From Stereocaulon alpinum (Eukaryota > Ascomycota > Lecanoromycetes > Lecanorales > Stereocaulaceae): a stretch of DNA of 64,000 nucleotides. The stretch's first letter is position 1; each line of letters begins with the position of its first letter. The position numbers were made by a program, and so were the translations under genes. The stretch lies in assembly GCA_018257865.1 (NCBI GenBank), contig JAEUBA010000062.1:122983-186982 (forward strand). Reading direction: 5' to 3'. Of this stretch, positions 23,750 through 35,010 are shown piece by piece. The notes beneath the pieces were generated by a model, which was given only the letters and a program-made list of their open reading frames with translations, was not told where the DNA came from and made no database searches.

Positions 23750-25024
23750 ATGGGAGGCGATCTCAACTTGAAGAAATCATGGCACCCCGTGCTCATGAGC
23801 AACCAGCGTCGAGTATGGGAAGAAGAAAAGAAGGCGCTCGACGAGCGCAAGCGCATAGAACAGATGATGAAGGAGCGTCAGGAGGAACGCAACATACAGG
23901 AGATTCAGGAGATGCAAGAAGCAGCTGGTGGCACCAAACGATTACAACGCGTCGAATTCATGTATAATGGCCCTTCGGCGGGTCAAACAGGCACGACTGA
24001 GGAGATGGAGGGATATTTACTAGGCAAGAGGAGGATTGACGGTCTAATCAAGGGCACTGAGAACAGGAAGCTGGAGAAGGGCGCTGACGAGCAGTCATTC
24101 ATGGCGGCGAAAAATGCAAACACGCTTAGGGACACAGCTGCTAAGATAAGAGAGGATCCTATGCTCGCAATCAAGCAGAAGGAGCAGGCTGCATACGAAG
24201 CGTTAATGAATGACCCTGTCAGTCGACGACGATTACTTAAAGAGGCGGGGCAAGATGTCAAGCCTAAGGAGAAGGAGCGACATAGGCACAGACATCATTA
24301 CCATCATCATCACCATCACGGAGATCGAGATCGAGATCAAGAAGACAGACATCGTGATAAACGCAGGCGTCCAGCCGAGGATGACAGATTCCACAGCAGA
24401 AGAGACTACGAGGAAGATCGATATCGACGGAGAAGCTACAATGATCATAGGCGACGCTCAGATTCTTCGTCTTACTCCAGATCACCCTCTCCCTATCGTC
24501 GTCGACGGTCTCCTTCCCCGTACGATGGGCAGAGAAGTAGATCACCACCAGCGTATAAGAGCCGGAGGAGCAGATCTCCATCCCCATACCGTCGTCGCTC
24601 TATAACCCCACCTCCTCGTCAACAAACCCATTATTGCTCTAGATCGCCACCACGGAACCAACCAAATGGACACCGCCTGAATCACAGCAAGAGCTTCCCA
24701 GCTGGCCGTCCACAGCCACGGCAAAATACCTCATCGCCCGAGGAAGAGTCCAAAAAGAGAACGGAAGACAAGGCGGCAAAACTAGCAGCCATGATGTCCG
24801 ACGCCAACGACTTAGAGAATCAACGCGCAACACGCCTCGCGGCTTTGGAGGAACAGGAGCGCATAAGGCGAGAAGCCGAGGACAAGGCGAGGGAACGGAG
24901 TTCTAAGTACGGTGGGAAGGGAGATTTTGTGCATAATTTGAATCGGCAAGCTGGGGAAATGGATATCGGGGAGAGGATCAAAAGAGGCAGAGGAGGATTA
25001 GAAAGAGCGCTGGCTGTGGAGTAG
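23750..25024 (+). CDS. CWC25: pre-mRNA-splicing factor Cwc25
   Basis: Cwc25 joins the Prp2-activated spliceosome and is needed for the first transesterification. Intronless, 424 aa. The start at 23750 gives the invariant N-terminus MGGDLNLKKSWHP, followed by the Cir_N domain (MSNQRRVWEEEKKALDERKR) and the conserved VEFMYNGPSAGQ and EGYLLGKRRID blocks. A His-rich stretch at about residues 176-190 is followed by Asp/Arg repeats and an RS-type domain (about 225-330, SPSPYRRRRSPSPY). The C-terminus DFVHNLNRQAG is also family-typical. Upstream codons in frame lack conservation, so the longer reading is unlikely. Confidence 0.92.
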   Translation: MGGDLNLKKSWHPVLMSNQRRVWEEEKKALDERKRIEQMMKERQEERNIQEIQEMQEAAGGTKRLQRVEFMYNGPSAGQTGTTEEMEGYLLGKRRIDGLIKGTENRKLEKGADEQSFMAAKNANTLRDTAAKIREDPMLAIKQKEQAAYEALMNDPVSRRRLLKEAGQDVKPKEKERHRHRHHYHHHHHHGDRDRDQEDRHRDKRRRPAEDDRFHSRRDYEEDRYRRRSYNDHRRRSDSSSYSRSPSPYRRRRSPSPYDGQRSRSPPAYKSRRSRSPSPYRRRSITPPPRQQTHYCSRSPPRNQPNGHRLNHSKSFPAGRPQPRQNTSSPEEESKKRTEDKAAKLAAMMSDANDLENQRATRLAALEEQERIRREAEDKARERSSKYGGKGDFVHNLNRQAGEMDIGERIKRGRGGLERALAVE

Positions 25025-25284
25025 TATTTTGGTAGATTTTGCTGCTACGGTCAGTACATGATGCCCATGACCGACTCACGGTCTCAACGATGCCGATAGC
25101 TCATGGTGCTATGCTATTGACGCCATTGAATACGCTACATTGCATGCTCGATGGTGGCTAGCTTGTGTTATCACGTGGTTTATGAAGCGAAAATGCGAGC
25201 GTACTGCCCCAAATCTTGATGGTCACATTACTCCATATTTCCTTCGTTTGTCGTCAAAGACTCACTGGATAGATTTGTCCTGGT

Positions 25285-26840
25285 TCAGAACTTTTCCACC
25301 TCCAGCATATTCAGCCAATTCATTACCATCATAGCCTTGATCAGGTTGCCCTTCAGATCGACGTGCCTTGGCGCCGCATTAGCTAAACCTCAAAGACTGG
25401 AGCGGCAAGACTCACACTCCATCAAATTTGTTACTCTGAATACTCGCATTCCACGTTCCCAAATGCTCCAACCCCCTCCTGCCCACCTCAACTCCAACCG
25501 CCTCCTCGAACACCATCAACGCCTTGTTCCCCTGCGTGACAATCCACTCATCCGGTTTCCCCTTCCCACACGCATTTGGAGTCAGAAACAACCTAGGCCA
25601 AAATCCTGTCTCACGTTTCCTTTCATGACTTGTCATACTTGAAGATGGAGATGAGGAAGATGGAGACAGCCAGGGCGCTTGGTTGAGCATTGTTTCGAGG
25701 ATTAGGTCGAGCCAGTCTAGGGTTGCTTGAAGGTCGAGATCGTTCCACAGACCGTGGCCAAAGATGAAGGCGTAGGGGCGGCCAGGTCTGGTGGGCGGGA
25801 GGAGAGAGCGAAGCCGACTTAGTTCTTCTGGGGCAATGGGGAAGCGGATCATTTGTTCGACTGTGGGGCAGAATTAGATAAGGCAGGAGAGGAGGAGTAT
25901 GGAACGGAATAGGGGAAAAGGTTGACGTACTCATGACATCGACTGTGTCCGCTTGACAAGCCAGACTTCCTGGTACATTCTTGACTACGTCGGCTGTTTT
26001 GAAGATTCCTTGAATGGAGCAGGCTTTCACATTGAATTGATAGTTGCAAAAGCAATCTCTGCTGCAGCAACGGTTATGTTAGCTTCTAATCTTGGCTCCA
26101 GACAACGAATGCTGTGACTGATGTGCATCTGGTTGGGAACACTCACCGTTCATCAGGCGAGAAATTCCAATCGGTAACAGCACCATACCCCAAATCCTTG
26201 CGAAGCAGCACATTGATGCTCCCAATAACATGCCTCATCATACTATCCCCGACGATAATAACCTTCTCGAACCTGCTCAAAATTTCGCAGATCTCTTCGG
26301 TTGCGAACCAGCGCATATCACAGCCTCGAGGCATATAAGGAGCATCATTGCCAATTCGTCCTCCGGAAGACATTGCTGTTAGCATGGATTTGCGGTCGGG
26401 ACAAAGAGGTGCGAATGGTGCGTGCAGATCGAGGGAGGAGATGTTGCATGTATTGCGGTACTTATAGCTGGCGAATGTGTCGATGGTGTCGGGGTAACGG
26501 TGGGGAAGAGCCTCAGGGGGTTGGAAGGCGGCGTTGGGAATAGAGGTTGCATTGTAGGTGATTGGGATTGTAAGGTAACCTGGTCGGCGGTGCTGCAACA
26601 TTGATCAGTGAATTCAGGGCAGGGATAGAGATAGAAAGCACATACTGCGTGATTGCTAAAGGAGAAAACCAATTGATTTAAGAGGAGGAAACTCAGAAGA
26701 AGACCAATACCGACTGCAACTCGTCGCGGCGTGACTGCCCACCTCTTTGCCCTTGTGGCAGGCGACCAAGACGTAGGAGACCAGGTCGGAGACGAAGCCA
26801 CCGGTGTGGAGGGATGTGGCCCCTCTTCGAATCGAAGCAT
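25285..26840 (-). CDS. membrane-anchored SGNH/GDSL-like hydrolase
   Basis: Five exons (26840-26646, 26592-26147, 26058-25931, 25860-25416, 25366-25285) join in phase to 431 aa. A hydrophobic anchor near residues 44-62 (VAVGIGLLLSFLLLNQLV) follows a basic stretch, predicting a type II membrane protein with a lumenal or extracellular catalytic domain. SGNH landmarks are a GDS-type block (VIIVGDSMMRHV), a central FGHGLWND, and a C-terminal FDGVH giving the DxxH pair. The last Asp-His motif is only restored by the final intron. The GDSxxR pattern resembles PC-esterase/Cas1/TBL-type acyl-esterases of glycans, so modification of surface glycans is a reasonable guess. Substrate unknown. Confidence 0.78.
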
Positions 26841-27167
26841 GTTGATGAAGAACAAAGCTGAAGAATCTATAGCATTCTATTCTGTTCACATGACGAGTTT
26901 ATACTCTACAATCACTTGGATCACGACTGATGATTGTTCTGTTGAAGATTTAGGTGGACAGGAAAAGCAACGCTGGCGAACATTATGAAGCTGAGGTGTG
27001 GAAATACTGGATTGTGAAGGCCGGCAGCGTTTTGAAATTTCCGTTACGCTGGTAGAGGAGCAGGGAACGCACACTTTTCGAAGATGACTTCTTCGTCTTC
27101 GTCACGGCAGAGGCCCGAAGCTTTGGTTCAATGTACCAAATTTGTGCGAGTCCTTTCATCCAGCTTC
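26841..27167. other. intergenic between SGNH hydrolase and SDR genes
   Basis: 327 bp between two minus-strand genes. Nothing recognised in it. Confidence 0.5.
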
Positions 27168-28268
27168 TTATAATAATCTCGTACGAAAACCATGCTTGAT
27201 GGCCTTGATCATGTCTTGAAACCACCCTGCCCACCCGCGAATCTCCGTTACGCGATTCATTATCCTGATAATATTTCGGGTGAAAAGCTCACTGTCTTCA
27301 AAGTCATGGGCATACAACTCCCAGATAGCTTGCTTCTCCCCAGCTTCTTTTTCGCCCTCTACCAGATACCATTCACCATCCTCGTTTTGTGCTACCTTAA
27401 GCTTAGGTCCAACAACCACTGCTCGTCCTGCCATCCGAGGGTCTGCCACGAAGCGTGTTGCTGCCTCGACCACATCTTCAGGCTTTCCAACCGCGCCACC
27501 TGCAAGTATCATTCTACCCGCTGTAGTGATGATGGGCGTGTCAATGAAATAAGGACATATCAGGTTGACACGTACACCATGCATGAAGCTTGACGACCTC
27601 AAATTTCTATATAATCCCACAACAGCATGCTTCGAGGCTGCATACAATGTCTGTGCCGGTAGAGGCCAGATGCCAGCCATGGAACTCAATAGTAAGAGAT
27701 GGCGATCTCGGTGAGTCTGAAAAGGGTCACAATTTGGGTTTGCTGGAGACGAGTCCGGATTTCTAGGAAGATAGAAGAGTGCCAAATGCGTGGTGTAAAG
27801 CACACCCTTGAGATTGACATCAAGGACAGCAAGGTTGGGAGGTGGCGGATTGGGGCCGTCTAACCCCTCTGGCTTCTCGATTGTTGGATCAGGGTCGGTA
27901 ATGCCAGCATTCGCCACTACGGTATCAATGCCTCCATGTCCGCTCACTTTGACAGCATCTTTGAAGAATTGGACCTGACTTTGCCAGTCCGTAACATCAC
28001 AGTAAAAGAAGTGCAGGTTCTCGTTGCCTGTCTCCTTTCTGACATCACGAACGAGCCGATCTCCCCTCTCCACATCTATATCCCCAATCACGACCGTAGC
28101 CCCTGCTGCAGCCCATCTTTTGAGATAGCCTGCCCCAAACCCTGAAGCTCCACCTGTAATGACTATCGTTTTGTCCCTCACCCAGGTATCGTCTGCGGCC
28201 TTGTTGATATTGAGTGGAGGAGATTGACGAATCGCTGACTCAAGGGGATAGTCTGCTGCTCGAGGCAT
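27168..28268 (-). CDS. short-chain dehydrogenase/reductase
   Basis: Intronless, 366 aa, starting at ATG 28268 (MPRAADYPLES); a preceding GTG codon in frame is not used as the start. Classical SDR motifs: cofactor-binding TGGASGFG at residues 38-45, an acidic residue after the second strand (GDID, favouring NAD), CDVTD, NAG at 120-122, Asn152, catalytic Ser around 195-196 (LLSSMAG) and YAASK at 209-213. The Rossmann domain ends around residue 290. The remainder is a non-family C-terminal extension of about 75 residues (KQAIWELYAHDFEDSELF). The substrate cannot be told. The active site appears complete. Confidence 0.9.
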   Translation of the reverse strand: MPRAADYPLESAIRQSPPLNINKAADDTWVRDKTIVITGGASGFGAGYLKRWAAAGATVVIGDIDVERGDRLVRDVRKETGNENLHFFYCDVTDWQSQVQFFKDAVKVSGHGGIDTVVANAGITDPDPTIEKPEGLDGPNPPPPNLAVLDVNLKGVLYTTHLALFYLPRNPDSSPANPNCDPFQTHRDRHLLLLSSMAGIWPLPAQTLYAASKHAVVGLYRNLRSSSFMHGVRVNLICPYFIDTPIITTAGRMILAGGAVGKPEDVVEAATRFVADPRMAGRAVVVGPKLKVAQNEDGEWYLVEGEKEAGEKQAIWELYAHDFEDSELFTRNIIRIMNRVTEIRGWAGWFQDMIKAIKHGFRTRLL

Positions 28269-29612
28269 CACGCGGGAAGGAGTCAGGAGGAGAGACTACA
28301 AGCCGCTCATGGTTCGATCAAACGTAGCGATGCAGCGAATTCAAGCGCCCTCTTGGAAGTCTATTCCGGGTTATCATGAGGGTGAGACCTTGTCGCGCAT
28401 TGTCCAAAAGTAGCTGTCATCGCCGACAAGACATCCAATGGCTTTAAGACTTTCGATCGAGGGACGATGAGGGCATGCGCCGAAATTGGCCGACAAGCGA
28501 CCTTGGGTCGAAGCCGGCATGGCATCCTACGCGGTTGCCCCCCACGTAAAACTCCCGCTCTTATTACATTTCGCGCTCGACAACCATCTCAGATCTTAGG
28601 CAACGATGACTTGTATATTGTCGTTGTATCGATACAACCCTTCGGCCATCGCCGGCTACTCCTAGAATAGCGCCGTACCTTAGTAGGTAGAGAGGTATCC
28701 ACTTGACCCTTGTATCCGCTTTTGAGCTCTCTTTCCATATCTCCAAGACCAATACTTTCAGCGATTTGACACCACGACCGCGATCGTCTTCACAAACACA
28801 TGGCTCCAACCTTGTATCCGTCAGAGTCAACGGACTGACCCCGTGTACCTGCGCAATTGGTGCGGCAATATGTGAGTTGGAGGATCCTCGGGCATATTGG
28901 AGCCATATGTTTCGAGGCGTCCACCTCCTCTTCCTTCTCCTTCTCCCTTTGTTTACCGTACCGCCTCCTTATGACGTACTACATGTTGTTTTCGCATGGC
29001 AGTAACCCCTCTCGAACGGGATCTTCCACGGTCCGGTGGTTCAGCGTGACCTAGTGAGACATTCGACGCGGGATGATTAGATCAAGTTGATATCAAGTGA
29101 TTTCTGTAATGCATGATACGAGTAATGTTGAGCACAGGATTGACCTGTTCGTTCTGCTTGTTCAATGAGTCCATTGCAGTCCGCCCCTCGTGATGGTCTC
29201 CGAGATACCGCAACGGGAAGCTCAGGTCATTGGATGCCATTGTGTCCCTTGCCAATCACCGATGGAATGTCATCCATGGCTGAGCACCCAAGTCTTACAC
29301 CGCTAGCGATCCTCCCAGGCCCCCCGAGCCTCCATGATATTTCAGCACACGTCAGCTTTCACTTCTTTCACTCAGGGCGTCCCAGTTGCCACCCGTCGTT
29401 GGTGGTGTTATTGAGCGAGCCGTGTCTTTAAGCCCATCCGAGGTGAAGGGAAGACGACCCTGTGAGAGGAGCTGACAGTAGTCTTTAGAGAGACGGGTAG
29501 AATGATCCTTCAGGAAACAGGCATCCAAGAACTATATAAGAACTTTGGTCACTTCTACAACAGTCCAAAGCTTAGCACACTCTACTCTCTTTCAGGTATT
29601 CTCTAACACACA
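28269..29612. other. divergent intergenic region
   Basis: About 1.34 kb between the SDR start and the secreted-protein start. Contains a TATA-like box near the right end; no gene supported. Confidence 0.5.
29533..29539 (+). promoter_or_regulatory. TATA-like box of secreted-protein gene
   Basis: TATATAA lies 80 bp upstream of the start codon at 29613, followed by a CT-rich and CACACA leader typical of strongly expressed fungal genes. Confidence 0.5.
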
Positions 29613-31092
29613 ATGCATTCTCATACCGTTCTCTTTATCTGTCTACTCCTCGTCCAGAGCTTGACGCGGGCACAACCTAAGCCGAGCGACTGCAGTGATC
29701 CCGCAGGCATAGTGCCTCTGAATCCAAATTGCTGGACAGCATTGAACATCAGCGGTCATGTTATGGACTGGTCGACCGCCCACAGCTCATCATGCCCAAC
29801 CGGAACTCCATTCGCCTCATGCTTCCTGCGAACCTTGGACATGGGGCAAGAAGATTGCATCGGCATCACAAGTAGCACATGCCCTCCTCCGTCGTGGATT
29901 CAGTACAAAGCGAACAATATCAGCGTGGAAGATTTCTATGTCGCCTACAACATATACTCCGTGTATACGTTCTTCAATGGGTACTACAGTGCCATCGGCA
30001 ATGCCAGGTCTGCAGCGACTGACAGTATCGGTGCTATCGTCGCATTGCTCGACCCACCGAAACAGACGAATGGAGTACTGAACGACCTCCTTACTGCTCT
30101 CTCCGTTGGACTCAGCTTCCTCGCACCAGATGCTGGCCCATTAGTCAAGGCAGTTGTCACAGGACTTCAGCAAGCCCCTAGTATTGCCAAATACCTTTTT
30201 CCGGTCGGTACGCTAGATACCCAAGTCGCCCAATTTGATCAGATAGCCAATTCCATGGGTACCGTGACGACTTACCTACAACACAACGTCACTCAGGCTC
30301 TCGCTGCTGTACAGAATGACACAGCAACTTTCCTCGCTATCACCGGCTCCGGTAATTTCTCAGTCACTCCTGTACCAACAATCTCCGACCAGTCTGACTC
30401 CATCCTTACGGCTCTAAACACATACGTCATTTCCCAATGCCTTCATGCAAACAATTGGGTCATTGCACGAGCCATAGATACCGATGTGAACGAGCTACAG
30501 GCCAACGGATCTGCCGCCGGTTGGGACATACCGAACTGTGGGAAAGGCTACGATGGTCAAAGCCTCTGTGGAGCTTACTATTTCAACAAAGCCATCGACG
30601 TCTCGTTCACACTTACTAACAACGGTGACCTGTCCAAGGACCCTACGAAGGCCATGGACCAGCTTTTTGCCAACTGGACTACCCCGGATCAGCTGTTCAA
30701 CGGCGCCGCGCAGTGTCAGGCTCAGGGTGGCTCAGCGCCCGTGGTCTCTACTGGGGCTTCTGGTGTTGATGCTTCTTGTTTGAGTAATCTCAAGGTCTGC
30801 ACTTGGTACGCATACACCCCACGTATCTCTTCGTGTTGCATCAAAGCAAGGAGCTGTTGCTGACACGATCTGCAGGGACCTTGATCCTAGCCACATTGGC
30901 ACCCAGTACGAGTTCATCGACTGTGGTGTCCAAAGCGGGGCCTACGTCGATGGGTGTAAAGGCTGCCCTGATGGTGACATCTGTGTCAATGTTCCTTACT
31001 CGTACATTGGGAATTACCTGACTTATACCGGATGGGGCCTTCCCTACGACTTTTGCATCCAGAACGGCAACATTGTGGTGCCTAAGAATTGA
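29613..31092 (+). CDS. secreted Cys-containing glycoprotein, unknown function
   Basis: Two exons, 29613-30805 and 30876-31092 (GTACGC...CTGCAG), join in phase to 469 aa. An N-terminal signal peptide of about 20 residues (MHSHTVLFICLLLVQSLTRA) is followed by a mature chain with paired cysteines and several N-glycosylation sequons. There are no further membrane segments or lysine-rich GPI signal. The middle contains a helical hydrophobic stretch (LLTALSVGLSFLAPDAGPLV). The second exon encodes a Cys-rich end (CGVQSGAYVDGCKGCPDGD). It resembles fungal secreted proteins of unknown function; effector or cell-wall roles cannot be told from sequence. The gene stands in a TATA-box context. Confidence 0.78.
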
Positions 31093-31281
31093 TACTTCGC
31101 ATGCGAAGAGTTGGGCAGACTGAGCGAGCTTTGTTTATCTTCGTCCTTATCACGTAATTGTTCTTATGATTCATTCACATTCATGTATATTCTTCATCAT
31201 ACTATTATCAAGTAACACGCTTGCCTTCTTATCTTCACATGTATGTATTTACTTAGTAACGAAATTTCACGAATCTCTTCC

Positions 31282-32634
31282 TCATAGGTTCGAAGGGCAT
31301 TCAATAACCCAATCATCCAAACTCATATGCTTAAGCACACTAGAGAATCCCTTCGCATGAGCATTCCCACACGTATCACTAACAACCTGCGCAGTAACAT
31401 CCGGCGTCCCGTCCGGATACTCGATATGAAAGACCGGCTTTCCTTGCTCAATGAATGGTCGGAAAGCATCGCATTCATTGTACTTCACGCACCTGAGAAT
31501 TTTGAAGTGAGCATGGCCCCTCAACGAGAAAGCTTCAAAGCCAAACACAGATGTTAAACCCAGTACGCAAGACGGGAGATAGGATCTTTGTGTCTCGCCA
31601 TTAAACCGTGTTCTACAGCTCAGACCACCGCATGAATTGGGCACAGAAAGCTCAAGAATCTGCACTTACTGCTCATTGATGCTCCACTGCATCTTCCCAA
31701 TGACCTGTCCTAGAATCGCTCCTCCATTCTTCAACCCAATCGACAACTTCCTTGCATGCGCCGCATCGGCTAGGAAATTTACGTAGTTGACGGCATCCGC
31801 TTGGGTTAGGCTGAGCCCGTTGTCATTGTCATAAGCGTCTATATTATCTGGGTCGACACCATCGCAGCCTTTGCTCACTGCCATGTCCTATACCAACCTG
31901 TAGTCAGCATGTTTTCCTTCGGGAATGAGCAAAGAGTTCCTAATTATGTTCAATGATGTCTTGGTGCTCCAACAGTATGCTTCGCAGTTCAACCTTGTCT
32001 ACGAAAGAAGCAACGGTGACTCAAAAGGGTTCCCTACCATCCGCGCAAGCATGATCTTCCGCACATTGGCCGAGTTGGTCTGTAGCCACCATTCTCCTGG
32101 CCAGCCATCTAGGGGTTTGCCCAGATCGGTAGCTTTGTTGAACTGGGATGCATCGGACCGCCAGTCTTCGTACGAGCCGGCGGAGAAATAGCAGATGACT
32201 TTGCGGCTCATTTCATGCAGGGTGGAGATGATTGAAGCATTGTTGGCAAAAAGGTCGATGTCGTAGACTGGAACATCAACTGATGTATCTGCGAGAGGGT
32301 TTTGGATCTCGATTTGCCAGGGCGTACCAGCTGTTGGGGACCAGATGTCTGGATAGGTTGTGGAGTTTGTTGTATTTGCTGAGGTAGTTGAGGGAGTAGG
32401 TGCTGTTAATGGAGATGATGCGGAAGTGGAATCAGTGGCCTGGCCGCGAGTCAGACCTACGCCTAGACCTATGCCCAGGCCGATGGCGAGGACAAGCAGG
32501 GCGACAAGAAGGATGATGAAGATGCGACGGCGAGGTGTGCTGGGGCGTTTGATGTTTTTATTGCCGTCTTTTCTGGGTATATCCGTTTCCGTGGAAGATA
32601 CATGGATGCCTGTTTTAAGTATGGTGGTTTCCAT
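31282..32634 (-). CDS. membrane-anchored GH114-family glycosidase
   Basis: GH114 covers endo-alpha-1,4-polygalactosaminidases that cut galactosaminogalactan-type polymers. Three exons (32634-32038, 31887-31670, 31492-31282) join in phase to 341 aa. The start METTILKTG at 32634 precedes a hydrophobic anchor near residues 39-60 (IFIILLVALLVLAIGLGIGL), then a Ser/Thr-rich stalk, then the TIM-barrel domain: WQIEIQ, VYDIDLFAN, VICYFSAGSYEDWR, WLQTNS, and after intron 1 KGCDGVDPDNIDAY with acidic residues typical of the active site. The C-terminal exon carries CVKYNECDAF and VFHIEY. Convergent with the secreted-protein gene, 189 bp apart. A role in remodelling surface polysaccharide is inferred. 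Confidence 0.85.
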
Positions 32635-33956
32635 GGCGAGCAATATCCCTACTAATAAACTGATATTAGGTCCCGGTTTCCAAACCGCTTTCTGTTCAAT
32701 AAGTAGTCTCGAGAATGGCTATAATTTTCAAGGTCTGCATTCTTGTCAAGTAGCTTTTTCAGTGATTATGCACACAACTCATAGGGTTGTTGAAGTGAGA
32801 GGATACAGATCATTCCAGGGTACAGAGTAGGCGAGCTCTGTAAAGGCAAGCACCAGAAAGCATAACGCCCTCTCAAACTGTCCACGAGTGTCTTTCCATA
32901 CCGCAGCCAAATTATGCATCGAGGATAACGGCTCATCATTATTATGTAACAGCACGGGACTAATTTTGACGCTCAGAAAGCAGAGCGTCGTCCTCAATTT
33001 TAGGTAGGCACGGTACGAGTCGCCCCCAACGTTCAACGCTTGGCACTCAGCCGCTCGTGAAGGAAATGCACATGTTGACGACAATGTAGAGGCGCAGACA
33101 TAAAGTAACGAATGCAATTGCGATTGACCCGCCTTCTTCGCAAAGGTTCACATTGGTCTATTCAGCTGTGTTTTGCATTAAAGCATATGAAGACGCATTT
33201 CCACTTGATTAATTCTCATTCCCTATTATGAGAATATCTCACAGCATCCCTTCCAGTGAGGTAAGGTAACTTACCATTACAATCCCTTGTTACTGTGAAA
33301 CAAGGTTCATTGAGCGACAATGATTGCAAAGCAATGCCTTTCATTGGATATTCTAAATCACTCAGCCATCTCGGCTCCGAGATCCGAGATGGTGGACTCA
33401 GGGTTCTTGTGATGTCTGGGCAAACCAAAGCGGCCGCATACTGTAGTAAGGTAAGGTACCTTAGCTACTCTCAACGAGTCTATTACACATCGGTAATGAC
33501 TTCAGCCACAACGTGCCTGCCAGTGCCAAACTTGCTCCGGAAGTGTTGCTCGGTTATGGTCATCCCACTACAATTCTGTTCATTGGCCCGTTGCTTGGGA
33601 GTCTAAGGAGCTGCTCCTGGAATCAGTCTTTAAAATAAGGTAAGTGTGCCGAGACTTAAAAAGACCCTGAGCATGTAGTGCCTACTTCCGGAGCACATTC
33701 CCTGCCTGATTCGTAAAGAAGCATTGATGCAGCTTTTTGCTAAGCTCGATGCAGCACAACAAGACGAATAGGCTTTGCATGCTAACTTGTAACAGTCACA
33801 CTATGAGCGGGATGACCCTATATCACGCCACCAAAAAAGCCAGGTATATTTACTAACAGACAGAATGGAGAAGATCGAATCCTCCGTTCTTCATCATCAT
33901 TGTTTGTTGTTGCATCTTTCTTGTAACGCATCCCTCTCTTCCATTTGATACTAACA
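32635..33956. other. divergent intergenic region
   Basis: About 1.3 kb with short AGGTAAGGTA-like repeats near 33260 and 33450 and no convincing gene. Confidence 0.5.
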
Positions 33957-34590
33957 ATGAATCTTTCCGGCCTCCTCGCTGCGTCTCACAAATATGGCGG
34001 ACCATGGAAACTCCTCCTCCTTAATCTCCTCCCCGGCGCCCTCATCGGCGCCCTCCTCGCCATGTCCTCCTACGCCTGGCTCATTTCTGTCCTCCACATC
34101 CACCACCGCGCTTCTTCGTCCAGTGACGACGCCATCGTCGGCATAGCGACGTACATAGCAATCTATGTGCTCGCCTGGACCCCTGCGACGTGGTTCTTGT
34201 TTTCGAAACCGTGGTTTGGCTGGGCGAGCATAGGCGGCGATGTGGTGGCTACGGCGGGCAGTATTGCCGTTGCTGTCTTGACGCGGGGGAGTACGGGCAA
34301 TTGTACTGGGTTGCTGAGTCCTGAGGATATAATGGCCGTTGGGACAAAGAATGCGAGTCAGGCTTGCAAGCTGCAGAAGGTGGTTTTTGCTACCGGTGTG
34401 TGCAATTCGTGAGTTCTCACTTCATCAAATATACGCTTCTTAGGAAATGGGACTGGAAAGGCTGACGCTAGGGGCCGATAGTATCATGTTTCCGGTCATG
34501 ATTGTAATCCTGATCTACCTGAAGACTCGATTAGGTCATGTGCGAAAGCCGATGGAGGAGGATGGCGATATGGTTGAGAACATCCGATGA
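33957..34590 (+). CDS. small four-TM membrane protein, unknown
   Basis: Exons 33957-34408 and 34482-34590 (GTGAGT...GATAG) join in phase to 186 aa. The start at ATG 33957 (MNLSGLLAASHKYGG) is preferred over codons upstream because of the leader context. Hydrophobic segments lie at about residues 21-43, 66-85, 92-112 and, in the second exon, 152-166 (IMFPVMIVILIYLK). The protein ends in an acidic cytosolic-looking tail. Such four-helix arrangements resemble fungal MARVEL-like proteins, but there is no diagnostic motif, so no function is given. Confidence 0.72.
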
Positions 34591-35010
34591 TTGGTTGGGC
34601 TGATAGATTGCGTCTGGACAGCATGACTTTATATGTTGGACCAGGAGTTGTTGTTTGGTAAGATACCCAGTATTACTATCTTGCGTATGCAGAAAACGGT
34701 GCTGGAACACATGTAAAATTGGCTTATTCTGGATACGTATGGCAGCTCATACGTGCTAATACTTTATTGCACATAAGGACCCCACCTTCTAAGGTGTTGA
34801 TGAAGCAGTGCCAAATGTTTTCCCGACGCGACTTCCCTTCACGGCATCTTTTATGACTGAATGCTTGTGTTGTGTCACTTAGCGAGAATTGCTGGCCCGC
34901 AGCCGGAAGTGCTCATCCTAGATACTATTAAAATTCATTCACACCGCTCATCCTTAGTTCAGATTCCCTCGAGTTGACAACACTGCCGATAACTTTACCG
35001 ACACATCACC
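34591..35010. other. intergenic
   Basis: 420 bp spacer between two plus-strand genes; presumed UTR and promoter only. Confidence 0.5.
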
